The notes below the pieces were generated by a model. It was not told the DNA's origin. It saw only the letters and a list, made by a program, of their open reading frames with translations, and searched no databases. A program made the translations under genes and the position numbers. Shown piece by piece: positions 33,706-43,249 of a stretch of 64,000 nt of DNA (the stretch's first letter is position 1; every line of letters begins with the position of its first letter). Origin of the DNA: Mesorhizobium sp. 113-3-3 (GTDB lineage Bacteria > Pseudomonadota > Alphaproteobacteria > Rhizobiales > Rhizobiaceae); the NCBI RefSeq assembly GCF_016756495.1, contig NZ_AP023243.1:2670501-2734500 (forward strand), given 5' to 3'.

Positions 33706-35970
33706 ATGAATTTCGATCCCCGTTTTTCCGGACGTAAATTCGCCTCCGTCGGCACGCGCCCCATCCGCCCCGACGGCGTCGACAAGGTGACGGGCCGCGC
33801 CCGCTACGGCGCCGACTTCAACATGGCCGGCCAGCTGGTCGGCCGCGTGCTGCGCAGCCCGCACGCGCATGCGGTCATCAGGAAGATCGACACGTCGAAG
33901 GCGGAGAAGCTGAATGGCGTGAAGGCGGTGATCACGGCGAAAGACCTGCCCGACCTCACCAATGGCGATGCCGCCATGTACGACATTCTCGACAATTGCA
34001 TGGCGCGCACCAAGGCGCTCTATGACGGCCATGCGGTAGCGGCTGTCGCGGCGATAGATGCCCGCACGGCAAGGCAGGCGCTGAAGCTGATCGAGGTCGA
34101 GTACGAGATCCTGCCGCATGTCACCGATGTCGACGAGGCGATGCAGCACCATGCGCCGCTGATCAACGACGCGATCTTCACCGAGGGGCTTGAGGAAAAG
34201 CCGGTAAAACCCTCCAACGTCACCAAGCGCAGCCAGTTCGGCCATGGTGATGTCCACCAGGGCTTTGGGCATGCCGATTTCATCGTCGAGCGCTCCTTCA
34301 AGACCGAGCAGACGCACCAGGGCTATATCGAGCCGCATGCGTGCGTGGCGAGCGTCTCGTCCGACGGCACCGCGGACCTGTGGGTCTGCACGCAGGGCCA
34401 TTTCGTCTACCGCCAGCATTGCGCCCAGCTGCTCGGCATGGAAGCCTCGAAGCTGCGCGTCACCTCCTCCGAGATCGGCGGCGGCTTCGGCGGCAAGACC
34501 CATGTCTGGGCCGAGCCGGTAGCGCTTGCGCTGTCGCGCAAGGCAGGCCGCCCGGTGAAGCTGGTGATGACCCGCGACGAGGTGTTCCGCGCGTCGGGCC
34601 CGACCAGCGCCACCTCGATCGACGTCAAGATCGGCGCCCGCAAGGACGGCACCATCACCGCGGCGGAAGCGACGCTGCGCTATTCCTGCGGCCCCTATGC
34701 CGGCTCCTGGGCCGAGATCGGCGCCATGACGGCGTTCGCCTGCTACAAGCTCGATAACGTCAAGACGGTCGGCTACGAAGTGCTGGTCAACCGGCCGAAG
34801 ACCGCGGCCTATCGCGCGCCTTCCGCGCCGATGGCGGCCTTCGCGGTGGAAAGCGCCGTCGACGAGCTCGCCAAGGAGCTCGGCATGGACCCGGTCGACT
34901 TCCGCATCAAGAACGCCGCGCAGGAAGGCACGCGCTCGTCCTACGGCCCGGTCTACGGCCCGATCGGCATCGGCCCGACGCTGGAGGCGGTGAAGAACCA
35001 TGCGCACATGAAGGCGCCGCTCAAGAAAAACCAGGGCAGGGGCATGGCCTGCGGCTTCTGGTTCAACTTCGGCGGCCAGACCTGCGTGGACCTCAACATC
35101 GGCATGGACGGCTCGGTGTCGCTGGCCGTCGGCACGGTGGATGTCGGCGGTTCCCGCGCCTCGCTGTCGCTGGTGGCGGCGGAGGAGCTCGGCATCGATT
35201 ACAGCCAGCTCAAGGCGATCGTCGCCGATACGTCCTCCCTTGGCTACAACGACATGACCGACGGCAGCCGCGGCACCTTCTCCTCCTCCATGGCGACCAT
35301 CTCGGCCGCCCGCAACGCGATCAAGATCCTGCGCGAGCGCGCAGCGCAGATGTGGGACATTTCCGTCGACGACGTGATCTGGGAACAGGGCCATGCGGTC
35401 GCCAAGGGCGAGAAGCACGGCAATCTCGGAAAACTGTCGCTGAAGGAGATCGCGGCCGAATCCGGCAAGACCGGCGGGCCGATCGCCGGCCACAGCGAGC
35501 TCGTCGCCGACGGCGCCGGCGTCTCCTTCGCCACCCATATATGCGACATCGAGGTCGACCCGGAGACGGGCGCCACCAGGGTGATCCGCTACACGGTGGT
35601 GCAGGATGCCGGCAAGGCGGTGCACCCGACCTATGTCGAGGGCCAGTACCAGGGCGGTGCCGCGCAAGGCATCGGCTGGGCGCTCAACGAGGAGTATATT
35701 TACGGCAAGGACGGCAGGCTGCAGAACGCCGGCTTCCTCGACTACCGCATCCCGGTCTGCTCCGACCTGCCGATGATCGACACGCAGATCCTGGAAATCC
35801 CCAACCCCAACCACCCCTATGGCGTGCGCGGCGTCGGCGAAACCTCGATCGTGCCGCCGCTGGCGGCGATCGCCAACGCGGTGTCGAACGCGGCCGGCGT
35901 GCGCATGACCCACATCCCGATGTCGCCGCCACGGATTCTCGCGGCGATCGAGGCGGAACGGGGAGCGTAG
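33706..35970 (+). CDS. Molybdenum hydroxylase large subunit (CoxL/XdhB-like)
   Basis: A 754-residue molybdopterin-cytosine-dinucleotide-type catalytic subunit. RPIRPDGVDKVTGRARYGAD is the family N-terminus. SSEIGGGFGGKTHVWAEP contains the conserved Gln-free glycine loop, and the loop AAYRAPSAPMAAFA lies where CO dehydrogenase form I has AYRCSFR, so this is a different (form II or other) enzyme. The catalytic Glu is in GVRGVGETSIVPPLAAIANA. The protein would hydroxylate an organic substrate using water. The preceding FAD and Fe-S genes and the MoaD-like gene are cotranscribed. Confidence 0.92.
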   Translation: MNFDPRFSGRKFASVGTRPIRPDGVDKVTGRARYGADFNMAGQLVGRVLRSPHAHAVIRKIDTSKAEKLNGVKAVITAKDLPDLTNGDAAMYDILDNCMARTKALYDGHAVAAVAAIDARTARQALKLIEVEYEILPHVTDVDEAMQHHAPLINDAIFTEGLEEKPVKPSNVTKRSQFGHGDVHQGFGHADFIVERSFKTEQTHQGYIEPHACVASVSSDGTADLWVCTQGHFVYRQHCAQLLGMEASKLRVTSSEIGGGFGGKTHVWAEPVALALSRKAGRPVKLVMTRDEVFRASGPTSATSIDVKIGARKDGTITAAEATLRYSCGPYAGSWAEIGAMTAFACYKLDNVKTVGYEVLVNRPKTAAYRAPSAPMAAFAVESAVDELAKELGMDPVDFRIKNAAQEGTRSSYGPVYGPIGIGPTLEAVKNHAHMKAPLKKNQGRGMACGFWFNFGGQTCVDLNIGMDGSVSLAVGTVDVGGSRASLSLVAAEELGIDYSQLKAIVADTSSLGYNDMTDGSRGTFSSSMATISAARNAIKILRERAAQMWDISVDDVIWEQGHAVAKGEKHGNLGKLSLKEIAAESGKTGGPIAGHSELVADGAGVSFATHICDIEVDPETGATRVIRYTVVQDAGKAVHPTYVEGQYQGGAAQGIGWALNEEYIYGKDGRLQNAGFLDYRIPVCSDLPMIDTQILEIPNPNHPYGVRGVGETSIVPPLAAIANAVSNAAGVRMTHIPMSPPRILAAIEAERGA

Positions 35971-35987
35971 GGCGAGGTCGAGCAACG

Positions 35988-36233
35988 ATGGTCGAAGTCA
36001 CCCTCTGGGGCGCGCTCGGCCAGCTCGCCGGCGGCAAGAGCAAGGTCGAGGTCGAGGCCAAGGACATCAGGGAGCTGTTCAGGAAACTGGCTGAACAGTA
36101 TCCCGGGTTTGAACCGTGGATCGATCGCGGCATTGCGGTTGCGATCGATGGGGTGATTTATCGCGATACGTGGTCGAAGAAGCTGCCGGAGGGGGCGGAG
36201 ATATTTCTGCTGCCGAGGCTGGCTGGGGGGTGA
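35988..36233 (+). CDS. MoaD/ThiS-family sulfur carrier-like protein
   Basis: An 81-residue protein of the MoaD/ThiS (ubiquitin-like) fold. VEVTLWGALGQLAGGKSKVE, LFRKLAEQYPGFEPWID, VAIDGVIYRDTW and EIFLLPRLAGG are the family blocks, and it ends in the Gly-Gly tail that is thiocarboxylated by MoeB-type enzymes. It lies 17 bases after the molybdenum hydroxylase large subunit. This suggests a dedicated role in molybdopterin or sulfur-ligand supply for that enzyme. A housekeeping moaD elsewhere in the genome would be expected. Confidence 0.8.
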   Translation: MVEVTLWGALGQLAGGKSKVEVEAKDIRELFRKLAEQYPGFEPWIDRGIAVAIDGVIYRDTWSKKLPEGAEIFLLPRLAGG

Positions 36234-36462
36234 GGGGATGCCTCACTGCCATCGTCTGGCGCGTCAAGGGGTCGAACGTCTTGGTATAGGCCGAAACTTG
36301 CCTTTCCGCGATCGAGACGAAGTTATGGACAACCAGCCCTTCAGTTAACGGCCCTTTGACGGCGTTCATCGCTGTTGATGCTATCTGGCGTGTTTGACTG
36401 TGGGCAGCGATGCGCGAAGCTATTTCGTTGCTGCCCGCTCTCGGGCACCCCATTGCCGAGCG

Positions 36463-37323
36463 TTATCGGCCCGGCAACTGTCCGATCATGTTGCAATCGA
36501 CCGTGCGGCCGGAACGCTCAGTGTACGCGGTGTAGATCACCTGATCCATGTCCATGGAAATCTCACGCACCAGCTTTCGACGAACGGCGGCGGCCAACAT
36601 CGCGGCCTCGGTGACGCCGATTGCAAATGCGTCTGGTCCGCCAATAACGCAGCGCTCGAAATAGGATTGCAGGTTGGAAGGGTCGTACCTCGCAAACCCG
36701 TCCGCCGTGCCAGTCCGGGGCAGTGCGATAGGCAGCCCGTTGATCGTCACACCTTCCGCGATAAGAACTTGCCGAATGGGGTCAACAAGCGCTCCGGCAT
36801 TGTTGGGTCCGTCACCGGACAGGTCGACAACGCTGCGCGGGCTGCGCAAGCCACTCTTCGCGAACAGATAGTTCGCCGCCGACAATGCGCCGGAAATCGA
36901 CGTTCCGGGGCCTTCGGTCAACGACAGTGCCGCGAGCCTGTCTGCCAAATTTAGAGCGTCCCCGCGGCTTTCGACAATCGTCCACGGCACGATGACGGTT
37001 TGCTGGCTTGGCCCCGACCACTCCAGATAGAGCACTGCGATTCTGCCTCGCTCTCCCGACCTGATCGCCCTCGCGATATCGGCGTGACGGAAGGCCTCGA
37101 CGTAGCCGTCGCGTTGCACCCTTTGCTCAGCACTGCTCATTGAGGGAGATACGTCCACGGCAAGGATCAATTGCAGATCGACTTCGGCCAAGCCGCCCGC
37201 GGGACGATCTGTCGAGTGAGCCTGCGGGGCTACCGCGAAGAACAGCGTCAGCAGGCAGGCGCCTGTGAGCCGCAGCACCGGTCTTGCACCCATACTCCCA
37301 GCAATCCGCAATAAGTAGCCCAT
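36463..37323 (-). CDS. DUF1194 (von Willebrand factor A-like) secreted protein
   Basis: A 286-residue protein with an N-terminal signal peptide (LRLTGACLLTLFFAVAPQAHS) and a DUF1194 domain related to von Willebrand factor A. A metal-ion adhesion site motif DVSPSMS (DxSxS) is visible near residue 57. The later SVVDLSGDGPNNAG and the C-terminal CVIGGPDAFA are typical of DUF1194. It is probably periplasmic or surface exposed and may bind a ligand or protein through the metal site. It is divergent, 123 bases away, from the giant multidomain gene at 37447, which suggests a functional pair. Confidence 0.85.
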   Translation of the reverse strand: MGYLLRIAGSMGARPVLRLTGACLLTLFFAVAPQAHSTDRPAGGLAEVDLQLILAVDVSPSMSSAEQRVQRDGYVEAFRHADIARAIRSGERGRIAVLYLEWSGPSQQTVIVPWTIVESRGDALNLADRLAALSLTEGPGTSISGALSAANYLFAKSGLRSPRSVVDLSGDGPNNAGALVDPIRQVLIAEGVTINGLPIALPRTGTADGFARYDPSNLQSYFERCVIGGPDAFAIGVTEAAMLAAAVRRKLVREISMDMDQVIYTAYTERSGRTVDCNMIGQLPGR

Positions 37324-37446
37324 GGCGAGACCCTCCCGTTGACAAGGGAATTGTCGGTCCGAGGCGTCTCCCCGGTCACGAATGACTTCCGATCATTCGC
37401 CGAAATCTGCGCTCCCCGCCGGTCTGGATGGTGATGGCTCTTCGTT

Positions 37447-40400
37447 GTGCGAAACCGTGCTAAGATCGAAGACTGCGGCTTCGTGCTTGAGGGAACTGGC
37501 TTGGATAGCTCGCCGCCCACGACGTTCGTACTCAACGGCGTTACCGCCGATCTGAGCAGCGAGACCTTGCGCGACAAGTCCAACAGGACAATCACACTTC
37601 GCCACCAGACCTTCGCGGTGCTTCGTCACCTTCTGGAGAACGCTGATCGCGTCATCACCAAGGACGACCTGATGAAGGCGGTCTGGAACGGGATAGCCGT
37701 GACCGATGACAGCCTGGTGCAATGCATTCACGAGATCCGTGCGGCGCTTGACGACAATCGGCAGGCCGTCGTGCAGACAGTGCCGAGGCGCGGTTACAGG
37801 CTTGTCCTTCCCGCAAATGCCGGACCGAGAATGGCCACCATCCTGGTCGCCGAAGTGGCCGCCGAGGGACGGCCGACGGGCAAGGATGGACGTATCTCTA
37901 CTGCAACTTTCCGGGGGTACAGGCAGATATTCGATCGGCTGCTGGTTCAACATGCAGGTCGCGCCTTCTGGAGCGCCGAAGGGAGCGTGGTCGCCGAGTT
38001 CACCGGCCCTGTCGAGGCAATGCAGTGTGCGAGCGAGATCCAGCATGACGTCGATAAGCGGAACTGCGAAGTTCCCGCGACGAAGTGCCTGCGCTTCCGC
38101 ATCGGCGTTCACCTGGGTTACGTCGTTCCCGAGGGCGACCACCTCGCGGGCGAAACTGTCGAGGTCGCCGCTCATCTGCAAAAATTGTCACGACCGGGCG
38201 GGGTTTGCGTCACGGAAGCGGTCCACACCCAGGCTCAGGACCGACTCTCGCTGGAATTCGTCGATCTCGGCGAGCACAAGCTGAAGAACGTCGCACGCGC
38301 CTTGCGCATCTACCGCGTACCCCTTGCTTCGGAGGAACCGGTCAGGTCGCCATTTCGCGGTCTCGATGCATTCGAATTCGAAGATGCCGACCTCTTCTTC
38401 GGCCGGGCGCGGGCGATTGCTGCCTGCACCGCAAGACTGGAGCAGCAGGCAGCCAGCGGCACGGCATTCCTGCTCATCTACGGAATGAGCGGTTGCGGCA
38501 AGTCTTCCCTCCTGCGCGCTGGTCTGCTGCCGTCGTTGACCCGGCCTGGAGCCGTGGCTGGCATATCCTTGTGGCGCCGCTGCCTGATCCGCCTATCCGA
38601 AGGACCGGATGCATTCTCTGTGCTGGCCGCGGCACTGCTTCGCGAAGCTGCTGTGCCGGAGCTGGCCTGCGAAGTAACAACCGCGGAGTTTGCTCGACTC
38701 TGCAGAAGCACGCCGGATCGGGCACTGGCGATGGTCCGACAGGCCCTTGGCAAGGCCGCCGGGCCGGCCCGTCCGCAGATCAGATTGCTTGTGGCCATCG
38801 ATCAGCTGGAGGAGCTGTTTACGACGGAGAGGGAGCCGGCGACGCGCGAGGCCCTTGTGCGGCTCGTGGCGGCGCTGGCCGCGAGCGGACTGGTCTGGGT
38901 GATCGCGGCGATCCGTTCGGACTTCTTTCACCGCTGCGGTGAGGTTCCGGGTTTCTCGGCGCTCAAGGACGGCCTTGCCAGCTACGAACTCCTGCCGCCG
39001 ACTGGCCCTGAGATCGCGCAGATCATCCGCGAACCGGCAGGCGTTGCCGGACTCCGTTTCGAGGAGAGTGCCGAGTTGGGGCGACTCGATGATGTGCTGC
39101 AGGAGGCAGCAGCTGCTGATCCCGGATCATTGCCGCTTCTCGAGTTTGTGCTCGACGCGTTGTACGAGGCCGGCCGCGAACACCGAGTTCTCACCTTTGC
39201 CCATTATCGCGCGCTCGGCGGGCTCGAAGGCGCAATCGCGCGCCGCGCTGATGAAGTCGTCGACTTGCTGGCGCCCGAGATCCAGGAGGCCTTGCCAGCG
39301 GTGCTGCGCGCCCTCACCACGGCAAATCCAGGCGATGAAACAGTCACGGCACGTCCGGCCCTGCTCACTGAAGTTGCAAGCACTCCCGCGCGATCGGCCC
39401 TCGTCAGGGCTTTGATCGACGCACGGCTCCTCGTCAGCGATGAGGACGCCGGGGGGCATGTCCTCGTTCGTGTTGCACATGAAGCACTGCTGAGCCGTTG
39501 GCCGCGCGCCGGTGAAATTGTGAATGCAAACCGGAACTTCCTCGAGACGCGCGACCGCCTGAGGGCCGACGCCCACCGATGGCACCTGGAGAGCAGGAAT
39601 CGAGAGCTTCTCCTCCCGTCTGGCAAACGCCTTGCGGAGGGCGAGGAGCTGCTGCTGTCAAGGCGGGAGGAGATCGACGATGACGTCGTTGAATACATCG
39701 AGGCGTCCGTGCGTGCCCATCAGCAGAAAGAAGAGAAGGACCGGCGCGCAGAGCTGGCGCTGATCGAGGCCGCCGAAGAGGCAAAACGCGAGCGGTTGGA
39801 GCGCGAGGCCGAGCGCCGGAGCCTCGCGGCTGCCGCGGCAAACCGGCTTGCCCGACGTACGCGCAATGCCGCAATTGTGGCGATTGTGCTCGCTCTCTTG
39901 GCGGGTGCAGGCGCATTGGTCGCCTTCAAGGCGCAGGAGGAAGCAAGTTGGCAACGCGATCAGGCGCTGCGAAACCAGTCTCTTTCGCTCTCGTTTCTGT
40001 CGCAGCAGTCCACAGCGACAGGCAACACCGAGGCTGCAATCCTCTTGGCGCTCGAAGCACTTTCCTCGAAAGACCAGTCCGAGCGGCCGTATCTCTTTGA
40101 AGCGGAGGCAGCCCTCTACAAGGCCCTGCTGGTGCACCACCAGATCAAAATCTTCCGGCATGGCGCCGGCGTGGCGGATGCGGCGTTCAATCCGACGGGC
40201 GATCGCATCGTCACTGCATCCTTTGACAAAACTGCAGGCGTCTGGGACATCTCCAGCGGTGTCGAAACTGCAGTTCTAAAAGGTCATGAAGGGGCCGTGG
40301 AGCGGGCTGAATTCAGCCCCGACGGAAGCCGGATCGTAACGGCCGCGAGAGACGGCACTGCCCGCCTCTGGAACGCCATCTCGGGAGAACAGCTCTCCAT

Positions 40401-42315
40401 CCTGCAGCCCGTAGGCAATTATCCAACGGCAATCTTCAGCCCTAATGGCAACCAGGTGCTGACGGCGGGGGAAAACAGCGATGCAATGCTCTGGGACGTC
40501 CGGACAGGGAAGAAAGTCCTGAGTGTAGGCAGCGATGGATATGCACGGGCTGACTTCAGTCCGGACGGTCGCAGCTTCGCGACGGCACATAAGCATGTTG
40601 TATCGATCTGGAATACCGCAGATGGCGCACTGACACGGTCAATCCGAATGAACTTCCTACCCTACAGCCTGGCATTCAGTCCCGACGGAAGCCGGCTTCT
40701 TGCTGGCGCGTGGGCACCGCTTTCGTACGGCGGTACTTCCTGCCTTTACGATGTGTCGACAGGAACGGAGATCGCAAAGTTGGCCGGCCACAACAGCGAC
40801 ATGCAATTGAATGGCGTGTTTTTTAGTCATGGGGGTCAGCGAATTGCCACGGTATCACTCGATGGCGCTGCCCGGACTTGGGATGGAGCGTCGGGAACCC
40901 CGCATGGCCTGCTCGGCCAGGAGGTTTCGGGTTTGAGGCTGGCCGATATCGGTGCGGACCAACGCGATGAGGAGATGAACGGTGCGTTCACCCCGGACGA
41001 CCGCTTCCTGGCGACCGCTTCAGTCAATGGGCCGATCCGCATCTGGGACGTTGAACGAGCCTCGCAGGTCACGACGATCGCTGGCCATGATTCTTTGGTA
41101 GAGCATCTGGAATTCAGCCCGGTTGACAGCAACATTCTTCTCACGGCTTCACACGATGGCACCGCTCGGCTGTGGGATGTCGACGGCGCCCTGACGACCA
41201 CGCTCTCTCATGAATATCGGCCGACCTTCGCAGTCTTCAGTCCCGACAATCTCCACCTGCTGACGGGTGGCGGCGACAGCGCGGTGCATCTATGGGATAT
41301 TGTGAGCGGGCGCGAGATCACGCGGCTCGATACCCATGAGATCGTTCAACGCGCGACGTTCAGTCCCGATGGAAGGCGCGTCGCGACGGCATCTCTCGAG
41401 GGCCAGGTCCGAATTTGGGAGGTCGCCAGGGGATTCGAGACCGCCCAGTTCCAATCACATCGCGGGCTGATCCTGATCCAGTTTGGTCGCGATGGCAGAT
41501 CGCTTGTTTCCGCATCGATCGACGGTACCGCCCAGCTGTGGGACGCGGCGACCGGCGCCGAGCACGCCGTCATCAATACAAGCAGCAAACTGCCGCAGGC
41601 CATTCTTAGCCCCGACGGACGTCTGATCTTCGCGGCCAGGGAAGACGATGCGGGCTACCTCCTGAACGCGGACGGGGCTGAGCTTAAGGCCCTTGTGGGG
41701 CATCAGGGTCGCATCACGGCAGCGGCCTTCAGCCCGGACGGTCAACTGGTCGCCACGGGCTCACGCGACCATACCGCCCGCATTTGGTCGACCACGGACG
41801 GAGCAACCGTCGCAACCCTAGAGGGACATACCGACGAGGTGACGGTGGTCGCCTTCAGCCAGGACGGTAAGTCGCTGCTGACTGCCTCACGCGACGGAGC
41901 CGTCCGGATCTGGAGCGTCCCTGGCGGACTGGAAAGGACCGTTCTCAGGGGCCACAGCGGCGCGGTGGACAGTGCCCAGTTCAGTGCCAGTGGTGGTTTG
42001 TATGTCGTGACCGCGTCGTCCGAAGATCGCACGGTCAGGCTGTGGGCGACGCAATCGGGGCGCCAGATTGCAGTTCTTGCCAGCCAGGACAAGGCGGACG
42101 CTCGACCGGGCCTTACACGCGCGGCTTTCACCTCCGACGGCACGCGGGTCGCAATTGTTTCGGGCGAAGAAACGGTCCGTGTTGTTCGCGTCTTCCAGAC
42201 GCCCAACGATCTCATTGAGTTCGCACGGCGCACAGTGCCTCGCGAACTCACCCCTTGCGAGCGGCGAAGCTTCTTCCTTCCAGAAGACCCTGCAACGGGT
42301 ACTTGTCCGGGCTGA
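37447..42315 (+). CDS. Membrane multidomain regulator: winged helix, degenerate cyclase-like, nSTAND ATPase, WD40 repeats
   Basis: A 1,622-residue protein starting at GTG. Domains in order: an OmpR/CadC-type winged-helix DNA-binding domain (about residues 30-120, TLRHQTFAVLRHLLENADRV and DDSLVQCIHEIRAAL); a class III adenylate-cyclase-like domain (about 125-295) lacking the metal Asp pair; an nSTAND ATPase with Walker A GMSGCGKSS (346-354) and Walker B VAIDQLEELF (Asp452); a charged coiled-coil (about 755-800); a membrane helix (about 806-826, IVAIVLALLAGAGALVAF); and 15-16 WD40 repeats from about 903 to 1590. With this topology the N-terminal half is cytoplasmic and the propeller periplasmic, as in CadC/ToxR-type regulators. 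The direct role is unknown. An in-frame TTG at 37501 is an alternative start. Confidence 0.85.
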   Translation: MRNRAKIEDCGFVLEGTGLDSSPPTTFVLNGVTADLSSETLRDKSNRTITLRHQTFAVLRHLLENADRVITKDDLMKAVWNGIAVTDDSLVQCIHEIRAALDDNRQAVVQTVPRRGYRLVLPANAGPRMATILVAEVAAEGRPTGKDGRISTATFRGYRQIFDRLLVQHAGRAFWSAEGSVVAEFTGPVEAMQCASEIQHDVDKRNCEVPATKCLRFRIGVHLGYVVPEGDHLAGETVEVAAHLQKLSRPGGVCVTEAVHTQAQDRLSLEFVDLGEHKLKNVARALRIYRVPLASEEPVRSPFRGLDAFEFEDADLFFGRARAIAACTARLEQQAASGTAFLLIYGMSGCGKSSLLRAGLLPSLTRPGAVAGISLWRRCLIRLSEGPDAFSVLAAALLREAAVPELACEVTTAEFARLCRSTPDRALAMVRQALGKAAGPARPQIRLLVAIDQLEELFTTEREPATREALVRLVAALAASGLVWVIAAIRSDFFHRCGEVPGFSALKDGLASYELLPPTGPEIAQIIREPAGVAGLRFEESAELGRLDDVLQEAAAADPGSLPLLEFVLDALYEAGREHRVLTFAHYRALGGLEGAIARRADEVVDLLAPEIQEALPAVLRALTTANPGDETVTARPALLTEVASTPARSALVRALIDARLLVSDEDAGGHVLVRVAHEALLSRWPRAGEIVNANRNFLETRDRLRADAHRWHLESRNRELLLPSGKRLAEGEELLLSRREEIDDDVVEYIEASVRAHQQKEEKDRRAELALIEAAEEAKRERLEREAERRSLAAAAANRLARRTRNAAIVAIVLALLAGAGALVAFKAQEEASWQRDQALRNQSLSLSFLSQQSTATGNTEAAILLALEALSSKDQSERPYLFEAEAALYKALLVHHQIKIFRHGAGVADAAFNPTGDRIVTASFDKTAGVWDISSGVETAVLKGHEGAVERAEFSPDGSRIVTAARDGTARLWNAISGEQLSILQPVGNYPTAIFSPNGNQVLTAGENSDAMLWDVRTGKKVLSVGSDGYARADFSPDGRSFATAHKHVVSIWNTADGALTRSIRMNFLPYSLAFSPDGSRLLAGAWAPLSYGGTSCLYDVSTGTEIAKLAGHNSDMQLNGVFFSHGGQRIATVSLDGAARTWDGASGTPHGLLGQEVSGLRLADIGADQRDEEMNGAFTPDDRFLATASVNGPIRIWDVERASQVTTIAGHDSLVEHLEFSPVDSNILLTASHDGTARLWDVDGALTTTLSHEYRPTFAVFSPDNLHLLTGGGDSAVHLWDIVSGREITRLDTHEIVQRATFSPDGRRVATASLEGQVRIWEVARGFETAQFQSHRGLILIQFGRDGRSLVSASIDGTAQLWDAATGAEHAVINTSSKLPQAILSPDGRLIFAAREDDAGYLLNADGAELKALVGHQGRITAAAFSPDGQLVATGSRDHTARIWSTTDGATVATLEGHTDEVTVVAFSQDGKSLLTASRDGAVRIWSVPGGLERTVLRGHSGAVDSAQFSASGGLYVVTASSEDRTVRLWATQSGRQIAVLASQDKADARPGLTRAAFTSDGTRVAIVSGEETVRVVRVFQTPNDLIEFARRTVPRELTPCERRSFFLPEDPATGTCPG

Positions 42316-42766
42316 TGTCGGCAACGGATCAGACTTTGCCCCTTGGCCGGCTGCTGGAACCGTCATACGGCCGGTCCCAAATTGATGACCGAGCGGATCG
42401 GCCCTGAAACCCCACGAGTGAGCCGAGTTCGCCCATCGAAAGTGCAAAGGCCATATCTGTTTGTCGCCGGCATCAGCAGGTGGTCCTCTTCCAAGAAATC
42501 GATGCCAGAGGATATCTGGCACCGGTGGCGGCAGGTTACGGCATTTGGTTCGATGACCATTAATGACTGATTTTGGGCGCATTGCCGTCCGGCAGCTTTT
42601 GGCCGCAAAAGAACGGTTGGGTTCTAGCATTGAAGGCAAAGGAGCAGACCTGCCGTCGACCCCCTGTGGGCACTCCGCCGAAGCCAGCCGTCAAATTTGT
42701 TGCAGCTTTGTTGTCCCCCATAGTTTATCCCCTAACCAACATCATCCCACACGGAGTTACTCCCCA
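42316..42766. other. 451-base intergenic region with no supportable gene
   Basis: Between the multidomain regulator and the GreA-like gene I see only short frames without family similarity, codon bias or a good ribosome site. The last 30 bases contain an AT-rich stretch and CGGAG before the TTG start at 42767. No repeat or RNA structure is apparent. Confidence 0.5.
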
Positions 42767-43249
42767 TTGAGCGTAGCCTTTGCCAAGGAGGAAAGCGCGG
42801 AGGCGGCATCGGAAACCATCCTGCCGGCTCGGCCGATCTCCGATCGGATCAACCTCGTCACCGAGGCGGGTCTCGAGATGCTAAGAGATGAATTGGCTCG
42901 CGCTCGGCAGGCGCTGGAGGCGGCCAGCGTGTTGGAAGATGTCAACGAGAGGCGACGGCAGTCGGCGGTTCCGGTTCGGGATGTCACCTATTATGCCGAA
43001 CGCGTCCGTACAGCTCAGCTCATGCCGGTGCCGACGTCCAATGACGTGATCGCCTTCGGTCACACCGTTACCTTCGCGCGTGATGATGGCCGCACCCAGA
43101 CCTTCCGCATCGTCGGCGAGGATGAGGCCAACCCGGCGCAAGCTTCCATCTCGCATGGTTCACCGGTCGCGATCGCGCTGATGGGCAAGGCCATTGGCGA
43201 TGTTGTCCAGCTGGGGCAGCGCGAACTCGAGATCCTGGCCATTTCCTAG
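42767..43249 (+). CDS. GreA/GreB-family transcription elongation factor-like protein
   Basis: A 160-residue protein with a helical coiled-coil N-terminus (LVTEAGLEMLRDELARARQA) and the C-terminal FKBP-like GreA/GreB domain (FGHTVTFARDDGRTQTFRIV to ALMGKAIGDVVQLGQREL). Length matches GreA (about 158). Such factors rescue backtracked RNA polymerase or regulate it when paralogous, like Rnk. The start is a TTG at 42767 with CGGAG upstream; the frame is open further upstream but without similarity. It ends 4 bases inside the convergent ornithine-cyclodeaminase-like gene. Confidence 0.8.
   Translation: MSVAFAKEESAEAASETILPARPISDRINLVTEAGLEMLRDELARARQALEAASVLEDVNERRRQSAVPVRDVTYYAERVRTAQLMPVPTSNDVIAFGHTVTFARDDGRTQTFRIVGEDEANPAQASISHGSPVAIALMGKAIGDVVQLGQRELEILAIS

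Noticed and set aside
32367..35970. Assignment of the molybdenum hydroxylase as aerobic CO dehydrogenase
   Set aside because: The catalytic-loop sequence AYRAPSAP lacks the Cys of the form I AYRCSFR motif, so only the broader family is claimed.
33646..35985. 779-residue minus-strand frame opposite the molybdenum hydroxylase large subunit
   Set aside because: Antisense shadow of a well-recognised gene; composition is typical of reverse reading of high-GC coding DNA.
36079..36453. Minus-strand frame with the segment KGPLTEGLVVHNFVSIAERQ, partly coding-like
   Set aside because: It overlaps the MoaD-like gene in antisense and lacks a clear ribosome site; phasin-like character was considered but is not supported.
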